The position numbers and the translations under genes are program-made. The notes beneath the pieces are model-generated. The model made no database searches and had not been told where the DNA came from. It saw only the letters and a list, made by a program, of their open reading frames with translations. DNA of 64,000 nt from Phytophthora sp. 'mugwort' (taxonomy: Eukaryota > Oomycota > Peronosporomycetes > Peronosporales > Peronosporaceae). Positions 46,262 through 55,748 of this stretch are shown one piece after another. The DNA is taken from assembly GCA_033558025.1 (NCBI GenBank), contig JAUCEF010000005.1, forward strand, positions 6,448,001 through 6,512,000, read 5' to 3'. Positions within the stretch are counted from its first letter, which is position 1, and the number at the start of each line of letters is the position of its first letter.

Positions 46262-48030
46262 GTGGTCCCTGAGTATCTTCTGAATACACCGTTGCAGAAG
46301 GCTCTATCCGAGTATGCGCGACGGTCAAGCGCTTCACTGCCGCATTTTGTAGAGCTGGTTCGGGGACAGACGGCTAGCGACTACAGGCCTAACAAAAACA
46401 TGATACCGGCGGTGCTGAACGCAGTCTGCAAGGGCTACGAGCATCTGGATGAGCTACAGAAGATTGTTGATGGAGGCGTTAAAGTTCAGCTGAGCAAGAC
46501 ACCACCACGACAGTTACTACGTCCACCAAACCACGGATCAGCGAGGGACCGCGTCAACGTTCTTCGCGAGAAAATTCGCAAGGAGCAGGACGCAGGACGA
46601 TGCTTGGTTCTCGACCAGGACATCCTCAAGCAATCGCCAGAGATTATCATCAGTCCCTTTGGGGTTGTCGACAAGAGCGGTGAAGACGCCAGCGCTGCTG
46701 GCCGCACGATCCACGATTTGTCGTACCCCGAAGACGCCTCCATTAACGCCTGCACATATCAGGACAGCATTATTAAGCCGGAGTTCAGGCATTGCGACGC
46801 CGTAGCAATCGAGATCTCGAAGTCGAAGCACGATCACCCTCACGCGAAGATCTGTCGGATGGCTGGTGACGTAGCCTCGGCTTTCCGCAACATCAGTGTC
46901 CACCGCAACAGGGTATACCTCTTCGCCGGACATATCGCGGAGGATGATGCCATCGTGATCGAGCTCGTCGCACCTTTTGGCTGGACTGGGTCCCCTGGGT
47001 TCTACGAGATTGCAGGTGGCACCATAGCTCATGTACATGGTTCTCACACCAACGACATGTTCCCAGGCGATTTCTTCAATTATCACTGGGTTGACGACCA
47101 CAATAATGTGACTGCAGACATCGTTCAATCCTGCAGCGACGTGAGTCGTTCTCTCCGGTTTGCCATGGTGGCCGTCCTGGGTGCAGACGTAGTCAACGTC
47201 AAGAAGTACACTCAGTGGAACACACGACAGCGCGTGCTCGGATTCGAGTTTGATTCCGTCGCGGAAAGAGTGTCCATGCCAGATGCGAAATCGAAAAGGC
47301 ACGTGAATTGTGGCATCTGCTTTCTTTTCCTCCTCGTTATCAAGGCAGGCCTACCGGTCACTGATGGGTAGGCTCCGGCACGTAGCGACTAGCATCCGTG
47401 CTGCACGACCGTTCCTCCAACGTCTACCTCAACGAGAAAATCATCTGCATCGTTTTCAGAGAGTACCGATCACGACAGACATTCAGCAGGACCGGTTGTG
47501 GTGGTGGCTCGTACTGCACACGCCGCAACTGAACGGGGTGTCGCTGAAATACTTCAACTCTCTCCCGGCGCAAGTTATTGTGGTCGAAATGGATGCGTCC
47601 GATTACGGGCTCTGCGCGTTAGACGTGCATTCGAAGGAGGCCCTCACGTACCAATTATGGGGCAGTGAGCGTGGTCTGATTGCTAAGTTTAAGAACGGTG
47701 AGTCCAACGGCTTCGGCATCAACTTCCGCGAGCTGCTCTCTTGTGTCTTTGCGGTCCATGCGTGGTGGTTCGCGGTGGGGCTCCGATGTTGCTAGCAAAG
47801 GGCGCCCCTGTCATGTTTAGTTCTGCATTGACAACACCTCTGCTGTGGCATGGCTAACAAGCTCTCCTCGCGGAACCCGCGCGCCCAAGTGATCATCGGT
47901 TTATTGGGATGGTGGGAAACTACATTCAGCTCCGTTCTTTTGCATCTCACGTCGCTGGTGTTGACAATGAACGCGCTGACGCCGGCTCCCGCATCGACGC
48001 TAACCCATTGTACACGACCTAGTTTTCATC
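46262..48030 (+). pseudogene. Reverse transcriptase and RNase H of YR element, frameshifted
   Basis: The reverse transcriptase lies in frame 46262-47371. It shows IISPFGVVDKS, TIHDLSYP, a GDVASAFRNI motif in place of the usual metal-binding DxxxAF block, and HWVDDHNN as the catalytic VDD box. The frame shifts near 47300. RNase H continues in 47310-47795 with VVEMDASDYGLCA and INFRELLSCVFAVHAWW. After another break near 47795 the DIRS/Ngaro-typical NKLSSRNPRAQVIIGLLGWWE follows (47850-48000). Wording such as GRLRHVATSIRAARPFLQRL is characteristic of the DIRS/Ngaro superfamily. Confidence 0.85.
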
Positions 48031-48059
48031 ACTAACGCCTGGTTGGTCGCAGGTGTCGC

Positions 48060-49175
48060 CGACAGTCAATATTCAGGGTTTGACCGACATCTGGCTGCGT
48101 ATCTCCGCACACTCTGTTGCCGACTGCACGTTTGACCAGTGCAGCCGATCGCTAACCAAGTGGACAGTTTGGACGTCTCGCCACGGTATCGTGCCCCCGC
48201 TGGCAGGTGTGCCTCTTGTCAATCAAGTGTAGCACATTTCAGCCTTTATTTGCCACGGCTTCCAGTTCGGCTACGGATCGGGAGGGCCCATTCGACGTGA
48301 CTCGATCATGGCGGTTCTCCTTGGTGTCGGCATTTCTTCGCGGCAGCCGGTTGCGACTTCCCCATTGCACACCCGCACATCCGCATGCTTCTCAAAGGAA
48401 TTAGCCGCCTCGACTCGCCACGGCGGCGTAAAGCACCTGTCTCGCTCGAGCTCCTCGAGATGTACTTTCGCGCCTCTCGATAACTGAGCCCTTTGAGCAA
48501 GCCATTTGGGGGGGTTATGTGCCTGGCGTTCTTTTTCCTCTTGAGGCGATCAGAAATCGTGGCAATTGCTGGAGGTCCCTTCAAGTGGTTTTCTGTCTGA
48601 GCGCAAGACATCGCAGTCCTGGATGCGAAGGGCCGTCCACCCTTTCTCTCCCTAGAGCACAGTCTGTATGTTTGCGTCTGATCAGCTCCAAGACAAACCA
48701 AGACGGCTCCCCCACTACAAGGATGTTGTCGCGATCCGTCCACCCATTCCTGTACCCAGTGTTTAGTGCCCTACTCCTTCTTCAGGCTCGGAAAACCCTG
48801 CCTGCTGAGATTCCAACCGCAGTGTACCTGGATCGTCGCAGAAAGCCGGCATGCATTGCGATAGCTGACGTGGCAGAGGCTATCAAGCGAGCTGCCATCA
48901 GCACTGGCCAAGACACGCATCAGCTTAGTTCGCACTCTATACGAGCCGGTAGGGCGACTCACATGTACCGATCGGGCACAGACGCACTCACAATCCAGTT
49001 CCACGGACGAACGATTTCCCTCGCATTTAAGACCTATACTAGGCTTTGCAAGGAGTTAGTGGCCACGTTGTCGGCAAACATGGTGGCAGGTCCATGGGGT
49101 GATTCGATTTTGCATTATAAGGCTGACTGCATGACCATTTGGGGGCATCGCTCTCCTCGTCCCTTATCGAACTGA
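48060..49175 (+). pseudogene. Tyrosine recombinase of YR element, degenerate
   Basis: The N-terminal part is spread over several frames (ICHGFQFGYGSGGPIR near 48250 and KGISRLDSPRRRKAPVSLEL near 48390). The box I arginine is in FFLLRRSEIVAI at about 48530-48560. The last frame (48519-49175) carries HSIRAGRATHM at about 48930, which contains the HxxR catalytic motif, then FHGR and the nucleophile candidate in FKTYTRL. All four RHRY positions can still be found, but not in one reading frame. Confidence 0.8.
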
Positions 49176-49239
49176 GCTGATGGACATTGCATAAGCTCCC
49201 ATTAATGTAACTTTGTTTGACCCCCTTGACTTGTGGAAA
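49148..49239 (+). repeat. B1 repeat of YR element
   Basis: TCGCTCTCCTCGTCCCTTATCG at its start, then a shared GCATAAGCTCCCATTAATG block. It is repeated with few changes at 49417-49512. Confidence 0.88.
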
Positions 49240-49414
49240 GCTGTATTCCATGATGAAGCTAGGGAATTATGTTTTCCACTTCAAATTGTAGTTCCGATAT
49301 ACCAGTGCATACCGATATATCTTTGGTTGTCCGGGGCGCTCTCCAGGGACCACCCGATGGACGTGGCGTTCTCTCCTCACTTCGATTCCAGAAGAACGCC
49401 ACGCAAGCAAGAAA
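49240..49414 (+). repeat. A2 repeat of YR element
   Basis: Second copy of A1, inserted between B1 and B2. The A/B junction reads GGAAA then GCTGTATT. Confidence 0.9.
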
Positions 49415-49416
49415 AA

Positions 49417-49512
49417 CTCGCCTCTCCTCGTCCCTTATCGTACTAGGAGCTGATGGTCATTGCATAAGCTCCCATTAATGTAACTTTGTTTGGCCCCCAT
49501 GACTTGCGGAAA
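49417..49512 (+). repeat. B2 repeat of YR element
   Basis: Second copy of B1; it ends in GCGGAAA and marks the right boundary of the element. Confidence 0.88.
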
Positions 49513-51372
49513 ACTTGAATTTATTTTCAAATACAATGCCGTGCAAGGCATAGAGCGGCACTAATTCAACCCTAAAGTTTCTCAAATCACTTTATATAGC
49601 CATACTGCGGGGGTGACGTTTTGCGAGGCACCATACTATATCGAGTCACTTCATGCTTCAGCGACTACGTCGTATTGTTTTAAACTGTAGCAAGTTGTCG
49701 CTGACCAAGCACCACTACGGCTGAACTCTTCCCGGATTTCTTTTGATTTTCGCAGTTCCCCTCGAGCACCGCCTGTTAATATGTTATAAGCGAGAAAGTA
49801 GCAATTGGTGAACATATTCACAGAGTCCAGCTTTTTGTCGCGGTCCTTCCTCGCCAGGGTCATGTGTTACCTTTGGCCGACGAGTCACAGCGCGCGTAGT
49901 TTAGTCGAACATTGTAGTACCGAGAGAGAAAGACTAACAAACTCCGATGTCAAATGCAAAATGTGTCTTGCTTGTTATCAAAGAAGGAATTCCACAACTG
50001 AGCACGGTCGACGCTACCCGTCGACTTGCTTTCCTTCTTTCTCACTGCTTACTTCCTCCATTACCTTTTCCATGCATCAGATCGCCGTCTACGGTCACAT
50101 TCCGGGTCCCACAGTGCCTCTCAGCAAGCCTGGAACGCCTGCACGTCCTTTCCTTGACCTTGATGGCGCTGTTCCTTTTCTCGGAGCGCTTGGTCCACGG
50201 CTTGTAACAGGCACGTCAGCCGACCTGCAGGACGCGTCCGTGACATTTTCGTAGCGATGTCAGAGGTGTCGACTCGTTACAGAATCGGGTATTCGGGCTA
50301 CCGAAGGTGAGATTCCTCGTCGAGAGACAACCAGGCAACGGTGGTGCAGCCTACAGCCGCGAGCAGCTGAAATATCGACATGTGTTACCAAGAGCCCGTC
50401 ACTTTCGAATATATTGCTGCCACTCATGACTTCTCGCCCCGTGGTTAGGGGCTTCGTCGCACCACGTACAACTTAATGCGTTCATTCAAGTTGTGCTGCC
50501 CGTTGGTGTCTTATAGATAGAATGGAATTATTATTTTTACTAAAGTGAAGAAATGATTAGTCCGTAGTTGGGGCGGCAATCACGTACGCGCCAAGCAAGA
50601 AGTGGAAGTGATCGACTTGACAAAGGAGACTAGAGTAGCGAGCGGCTCGTAGTCGGCGAGGGAGTAAATATGGCAGACGATAAACGGTGGACTGAGCGAG
50701 CCATCAGGCTAGCGGCACGGACTGCTAGCAGCTTGCCAAACAGTTGCACTTTGAAGAAGCCAGGTGTGCGGTGTTAGGAGATAGCGAGGAGGGACGACGC
50801 GCTGGGGCGTGCAGGGAGGATGGTGAGGCTAACGTGAGTCTGAGGTGTTTCGAAGAGGGAGAGGTCCAGAGGAAGAAGGGTACCAGTGGTGCTAGGCTTA
50901 GTATATGTAGGGGTTTAGGTAGGCGGGGGCTTCATGCCGCACCTATTCAATGCTGTATCTCAGGAAGCGTACGCAAACAAGTGCTCTCCAGCGCACACTG
51001 CATTTGCAAGAGCAACAATAAAAACACTGGTCTTTTGCAAGAGAGGACAAAACTACAGTTGCAATACAAAGCGTTCTTAGCGGAACAATATTGACTATTC
51101 TCAATTGGTTCTATATGTTCTTTTTTGCACCAATCACAAGCATTTGCAGCACTTGTTGAGATTTCTATCCAATCAGATGATACAGTACGTTGACGAAATC
51201 GATATTGACAGCAGCAATCGCTCTTAAGAGTAGTTGGGTTATTTTTGGTTTCTGTATGCCGTTACAATATTCGAATTAAGCTAAAGAATGGCTCCAACAC
51301 TTTGAAACAAATGGCCGTCTGGATAACGTGCACGATGCCTCCTTAGCATAAGTCTCATTTCCAATTTGCACC
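49513..51372. other. Intergenic, transposon-derived DNA
   Basis: There is no intact gene. Frames at 49805-50254 (plus) and 49651-49863 (minus) overlap each other and lack domains. A short open stretch starts at 50670 (MADDKRWTERAIRLAARTAS, stop after 38 codons) in GAG-rich sequence that looks like a decayed LTR leader and gag start. The rest is AT-rich. Confidence 0.45.
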
Positions 51373-53446
51373 ATGGAGACAACTAAGAGACCCGCACGAA
51401 AGGGCGACGAGGCCAGGAACGAGGTCGATGCGGATGCTGATGGCTATGTGTACGCTATGAAAGAGTAGTTCATAAGCTTGGGTTCACTCACGCTAACCAC
51501 GCTAAGCGCCATTTGTGAGAGACCTGCGCGAAACGTCCTCGCCAAGAAGTCGTGACATCTTATTTTCCTCCTCAAATCGATGCGGCCACGCAGAACATTT
51601 TCAACAAGATGTTCGCGCTGTGGCTATTTTCGACTGGCATGGCATTCTACAAGGCGCAGCAGTATTTCACTTCTGTATTCCAGTGTGACGATTCCAAGTC
51701 AGCATGTCATTCGTGGTCGGCTCCTTGACGAGTGTTATGAAGATTCGATTGCTCGGATGCGTGCTACACTGACACGGCGCTTGGAGCGGGGATGCGTGCG
51801 TAGTGCGTCAGAGAAAGACATATGACTCCCCGAGTCTTAGCTGTGGTTATTCTAACCCCTAAGGTCTCCGCAGAGGCTTAGCCCTCTAATTATACCACTA
51901 GAGACTCAAAGAGTCAGTATTCCTAAACCTACGGCGATACTCTCTGTGATGCTAAAACTGAACTGTTATTTGCTTGCTTATATGCGGCAAAGCCGCCTGT
52001 GGTGTAAATGTATGACTCTAACTCTCTACCATAGTTTAACCTAGTCAAATGCATATCGAGTGGCCCTGTGGCCACATACTGAAATCTTGTTAATCCAAGT
52101 GGTACGAAGTACCACTAGCTGGAAGGTGACACGCAGCATGGCTACACTTCGTGCCACCTTCGTGTAACCCCGTTAAGCGTTTCTGCTCTCTAGTGACCGA
52201 CGGGTGGACAGACATCACTGGCTACGCAGTTATCAACTATCTCGCAATCTGCGGTCAGCATACTTTCTTTGTGGAGTCGAGGTACACCGGAAGCACAAGT
52301 CACATGCGGAGTTTTTGGCTGGGGACATCGAACGCCGTCATGAATAAGCACGATTTTATAAATTTAGTCGCCATCGTGACGGATAACACCTCCGCCAACT
52401 AGAATGCCTGGGCAGTTCTGCTGGGAAAGCTGGTGCCGGGTGCAAGGGCGTTGTCGTGTCCTTCAAGAAGAACCACAAGTTGTGCTACAATCTCAAGCAA
52501 CTCCAGCATGGGGCATTGAGGGAGAAGGCTCTTCCTGCCCTCGCCATGCCATGTGATACAAGGTGAGGCTCAATCTTGGCTTCTCTGCAAAGTGTGTTGA
52601 AGTACCAGAAGCTTTTGCTGCAGCTGGTGACCGAGCGGGGCTTCTTGACTGCATCGACGAAGGCTAAGAAGGCTGCGAGGCGCGTGATATTCGACTTTAT
52701 TACAGACAAGGATCTGGTGTCTGAGTTGGAGAAAGCTGTCCAGGTATTGAAGTCTCTCGTTAAGTATCAGCGGCGTTTGAAAAGAACCGTGCGGTAGCCT
52801 CGTAGGTTTTTGACATTTTTCTGTCACTTCCCGTTGAAATTGCGAGCGAACCACACGACTAGCGAACAAGCTGCCTTGCGTGTCAAGATTTCAAGTCGCT
52901 TTAATTTCATCTATGATGACGTCCATGGCATGGCCACCTGCTGGATCCGATATTCGCTGCCGTTGGAATGGACGACACTACGAAAGAGAAGGTGGAGCAG
53001 TTCGGATGGCACGGGCCGAAGAACGCCGATGACGCTTTGGTCGAATGACCAAGTATGTGTTCCTGCTTGCCTCTATGAATGGCTCTCACAAAATGACGTT
53101 GCTAAAGAAGAAAAAGATCACTGTATCTAATTTCTGGAGTGGTTTGAGCGCCTTCCCGTTGCTCCAAGATATCGCTGAAGTCGTATTCAACGTAGTGAGC
53201 TCCAGCGCAGCGGCAGAGCGGAATTTCTCAACTAACAAGTTTGTGCATTCTACTCTCAGGAACAGGCCCGCTTCAGCACGCGTTGAGAAACTCGTACACG
53301 TATTCTTCAACGCAAGAAATCCGCGAACGATGAGCTCGAGTTTCTCGATGAGTTCCGTTTCGCTAGAAGAAGAAGATGAAGAAATGCAGGCTGCAACCAA
53401 GCGGATAGCTTCATCTACTACTAGGCTATGGGTGAGGAGCAGCTAA
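51373..53446 (+). pseudogene. hAT-family DNA transposase, broken
   Basis: Coding remnants follow in order on the plus strand. The start METTKRPARKGDEARNE at 51373 is followed by stops. Then comes an ALWLFSTGMAFYKAQQYF-like block (about 51610-51665), typical of the hAT catalytic domain, and LLDECYEDSIARMRATLTRRL. After a 340-bp interruption comes SLVTDGWTDITGYAVINYLA with VAIVTDNTSAN (52151-52402), the DUF659-like part. The C-terminal dimerisation block (53150-53310) reads FPLLQDIAEVVFNVVSSSAA then ERNFS. Several frameshifts and stops inactivate it. I found no clear terminal inverted repeats or 8-bp target duplication. Confidence 0.8.
51824..52160. repeat. Array of six short hairpins interrupting the hAT gene
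   Basis: Perfect stems with 3-4-nt loops: GACTC-ccc-GAGTC (51824-51836), GACTC-aaa-GAGTC (51903-51915), GCGGC-aaa-GCCGC (51984-51996), GTGGCC-ctgt-GGCCAC (52060-52075), and AGTGGTAC-gaa-GTACCACT (52098-52116). The sixth is an 11-bp stem with one mismatch, 52123-52133 with 52150-52160. The segment separates two neighbouring blocks of the hAT protein, so it looks like an insertion: a solo LTR, a small non-autonomous element or a mini-hairpin element. Confidence 0.65.
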
Positions 53447-55324
53447 GCTGTGGGCGCATAGCAGCTATAGAGCTAGACAGGTAGATAGTTTGACATGGTG
53501 GTAATACAGAACTATCTTCAAAAGTGCTCGTGGTTTATTCCTTGTCCCAGGAGAGCGGTGAGTGGGATGAGGAATATTCCACATCCCGTTTATCCCCGTC
53601 CACCACCTGCGAACCTGTGTATCACATGGTAGCCATCCGCTTCCCCGCAGCCTGGCGCACTATCCCCATTTTGTCAAAGTACAAGTCTCTGATGTTTGCT
53701 ATGGCAACTTTGACCGTCGCCCCATTCATCCCCGGAGAACGCTTACAGCTCCAGCATTTCGTTATTCTGCACCACACGGAGCTTGTGTAATAAATTATTA
53801 CATTACTAGTATCGTACCCGCCAGTAGACTATTTGTTTGATTCAATTTTTAAAACATTAATTCATTAATTTTGTCGCTGGAATTAAATTGCCGGTAATTC
53901 CGACGCGACCTTTCTCAAGCGTATACACATCCCCCAACGTGCGGTTCTAGTGCAGGAATAACAGGGCTCGACAGTCACACAGCCCACCCCTTTCCTCAGG
54001 TCGTTGAATACCAGCTCGACTCGAAACAATAAGCGCTCACGCTCATTCGGCATGGGGGGACACATATCCTATGCACCACACTTCGTCGTCTTGGGCCGTT
54101 CGCGATAAAAGATTAGCTGGAATTATCGTCTACCGTAGTATCGGCCTCAGTATCGTTGCCAGCGCAGAGCGCCGCACAAGCCGTGCGCTCGGCAGCAGTA
54201 AGAGCTTGACCCCGCTGAATCTTGACCAAACCGGACGCCAGTGCGGGTAATTGACGATTGGGGCCTGTTAAACCTTCAATTCAGGGTATTTTTACATGAA
54301 AAGCCACTTCAAATACCGAGCTAGCGCTCGGTACTTGAAGTGGCTTTTTAACGGACTCGAATGCTCTAGAATCTTCACAAAGATTTAACCCAAACGTTTT
54401 CTGACCGATCCAAAAGCAGCGGCTCCAGCTCGTAAGCTACACCCGATTTCGCCGTCAAGCGAGCGAAGTACACGCTCCAGCTTAGCATAGCGCTGCAGCC
54501 TTTCTTGTGCGTTGGATCAACGAGTGGCCTTGAGCCCGATTGGTGTGGGAACGCAAGAGTGCCTGCCCTTCCCAGGACTGAGCTCTCGTGAGCTTGTGGA
54601 CCTTGTCGATCAGACCCTTGTCGCCTCGTATGAAATCTTTCGCATCCAACAGCAAACGGTAGATAGCACACCACATTAACGCGACTGTATCAACTCAACG
54701 CTCAATACTGTGGTTTAGACAGCATTTGCAGTCTACCATATAGACTACCGCATCCTACGGCTGCTCTACCGCGACAAGGTGTCCGTGATCAAGTCGAAAA
54801 GACATTAAGCACTTAAGCCGCCCTCGCATTAAACCGGACTAAACTTGAGTAAAAAACGAACCCAAAGTAATCATCCCGAGCGAATGGGGACTTCAATGCC
54901 GTCAGAAGCACCGGTAGTGTTGCAGCCCACCCGTCTAGAACAATTCCATACCTCTTTGGCAGCACGTAGCGCGACTGTGCCTACCATTCTGCCTAAATAA
55001 AACTTCACCATTTTGACACTCACGCCAGGAAGCTCGGTGTTACGACGGACCAATCGACGCTAGCAAAACCTTAAGGATAGGCAATTCACGACGACCCACT
55101 CAATCCAATGGAGCGTGTCGATCGTGACCTGGCTAGCCAAGCGAAATGAATGGACCAGCTCTTGCAGCAGTACATTCCAGGAGATTTCAGGTGCGGATAA
55201 GAAGACGGGTTAAGCCATGGCGAATTCGGAATGAACCGAGTCGCTGTGGTTCACATGAGCGCGTCCAGTGGCTGGGATGGGGGTTTCGAAGCTGCTGTAT
55301 CGCATTTGTGCAAGTGGAAACCAT
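53447..55324. other. Intergenic DNA between hAT relic and copia copy 2
   Basis: No gene is supported. It includes an AT-rich imperfect palindrome near 53786-53806, a strong 50-bp hairpin (54299-54348), and short minus-strand frames (54375-54676, 54871-55053) without recognisable domains. Confidence 0.5.
54299..54348. repeat. Near-perfect 23-bp inverted repeat (hairpin)
   Basis: AAAAGCCACTTCAAATACC continues to GAGC, then a TAGC loop, then the complementary arm, which ends in GGCTTTT. There is one mismatch in 23 pairs. The A-run at one end and T-run at the other resemble a terminator, but in a nuclear genome it is better read as a foldback element or hairpin RNA precursor. Confidence 0.7.
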
Positions 55325-55329
55325 AAAAT
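55325..55329. repeat. 5-bp target-site duplication, left, copia copy 2
   Basis: AAAAT immediately before the LTR at 55330; repeated at 60118-60122. Confidence 0.8.
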
Positions 55330-55697
55330 TGTTGTCAAGGAGACGCCTCGAGCAGCTGCTGTATACCGGTAGGATACCGGTATGACCTGTACTCAGTGGC
55401 ACCGCAATCATCCTGTGATTACGAGACAAAGATTACGTCACGGTGTTTATGGGACGGTGTTTACGCCACGGACGATTACGCCATGGGTGGGTACAAGATT
55501 GTGGGTACAAGATTGTGGGTACATGATGGGCTCTACGTGGCACTCCCGGATTGGCTGAAGTAACTCAGTATCCAGTAGAGAATCCAGAAGAGTGTACCCA
55601 GTAGGTAGAACTGTAGGCTTAGAGGTAGCAAGGAGTTTGCGAACTAAGGACCTAAATCAATCACTTTGCATTTTGCCATCAAGTGACCAAGCCTTTT
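55330..55697 (+). repeat. 5' LTR of copia copy 2
   Basis: Runs from TGTTGTCAAGG to AAGCCTTTT. It carries the 14-bp duplication absent from the other three LTRs. It is followed by GGTTATGACCC, the probable primer-binding region, with one change from copy 1. Confidence 0.93.
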
Positions 55698-55748
55698 GGT
55701 TATGACCCAAACCTCGCCTTCTCTGAAGACCCCGACTACGCCTTCGCC

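Larger units (their letters stand above)
43599..49512 (+). mobile_element. Tyrosine-recombinase retrotransposon with split direct repeats (Ngaro/PAT type), degenerate
   Basis: About 5.9 kb. The terminal repeats are arranged A1 (43599-43774), coding region, then B1 (49148-49239), A2 (49240-49414), B2 (49417-49512), the split-direct-repeat plan of Ngaro and PAT elements. The coding remains run in order on the plus strand: gag-like, reverse transcriptase, RNase H, tyrosine recombinase. There is no DDE integrase, which separates it from LTR elements, and I see no DAM methyltransferase as found in DIRS. Many stops and frameshifts make this copy inactive. As expected for recombinase-inserted elements, I find no target-site duplication. 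Confidence 0.88.

Noticed and set aside
43599..49512. LTR (gypsy or copia) retrotransposon
   Set aside because: The terminal repeats would be taken for LTRs, but the extra B1/B2 copies, tyrosine-recombinase motifs, lack of a DDE integrase and lack of target duplication exclude it.
54299..54348. Rho-independent bacterial terminator
   Set aside because: The hairpin with a T run looks like one, but the window is nuclear eukaryotic DNA and no gene ends there.
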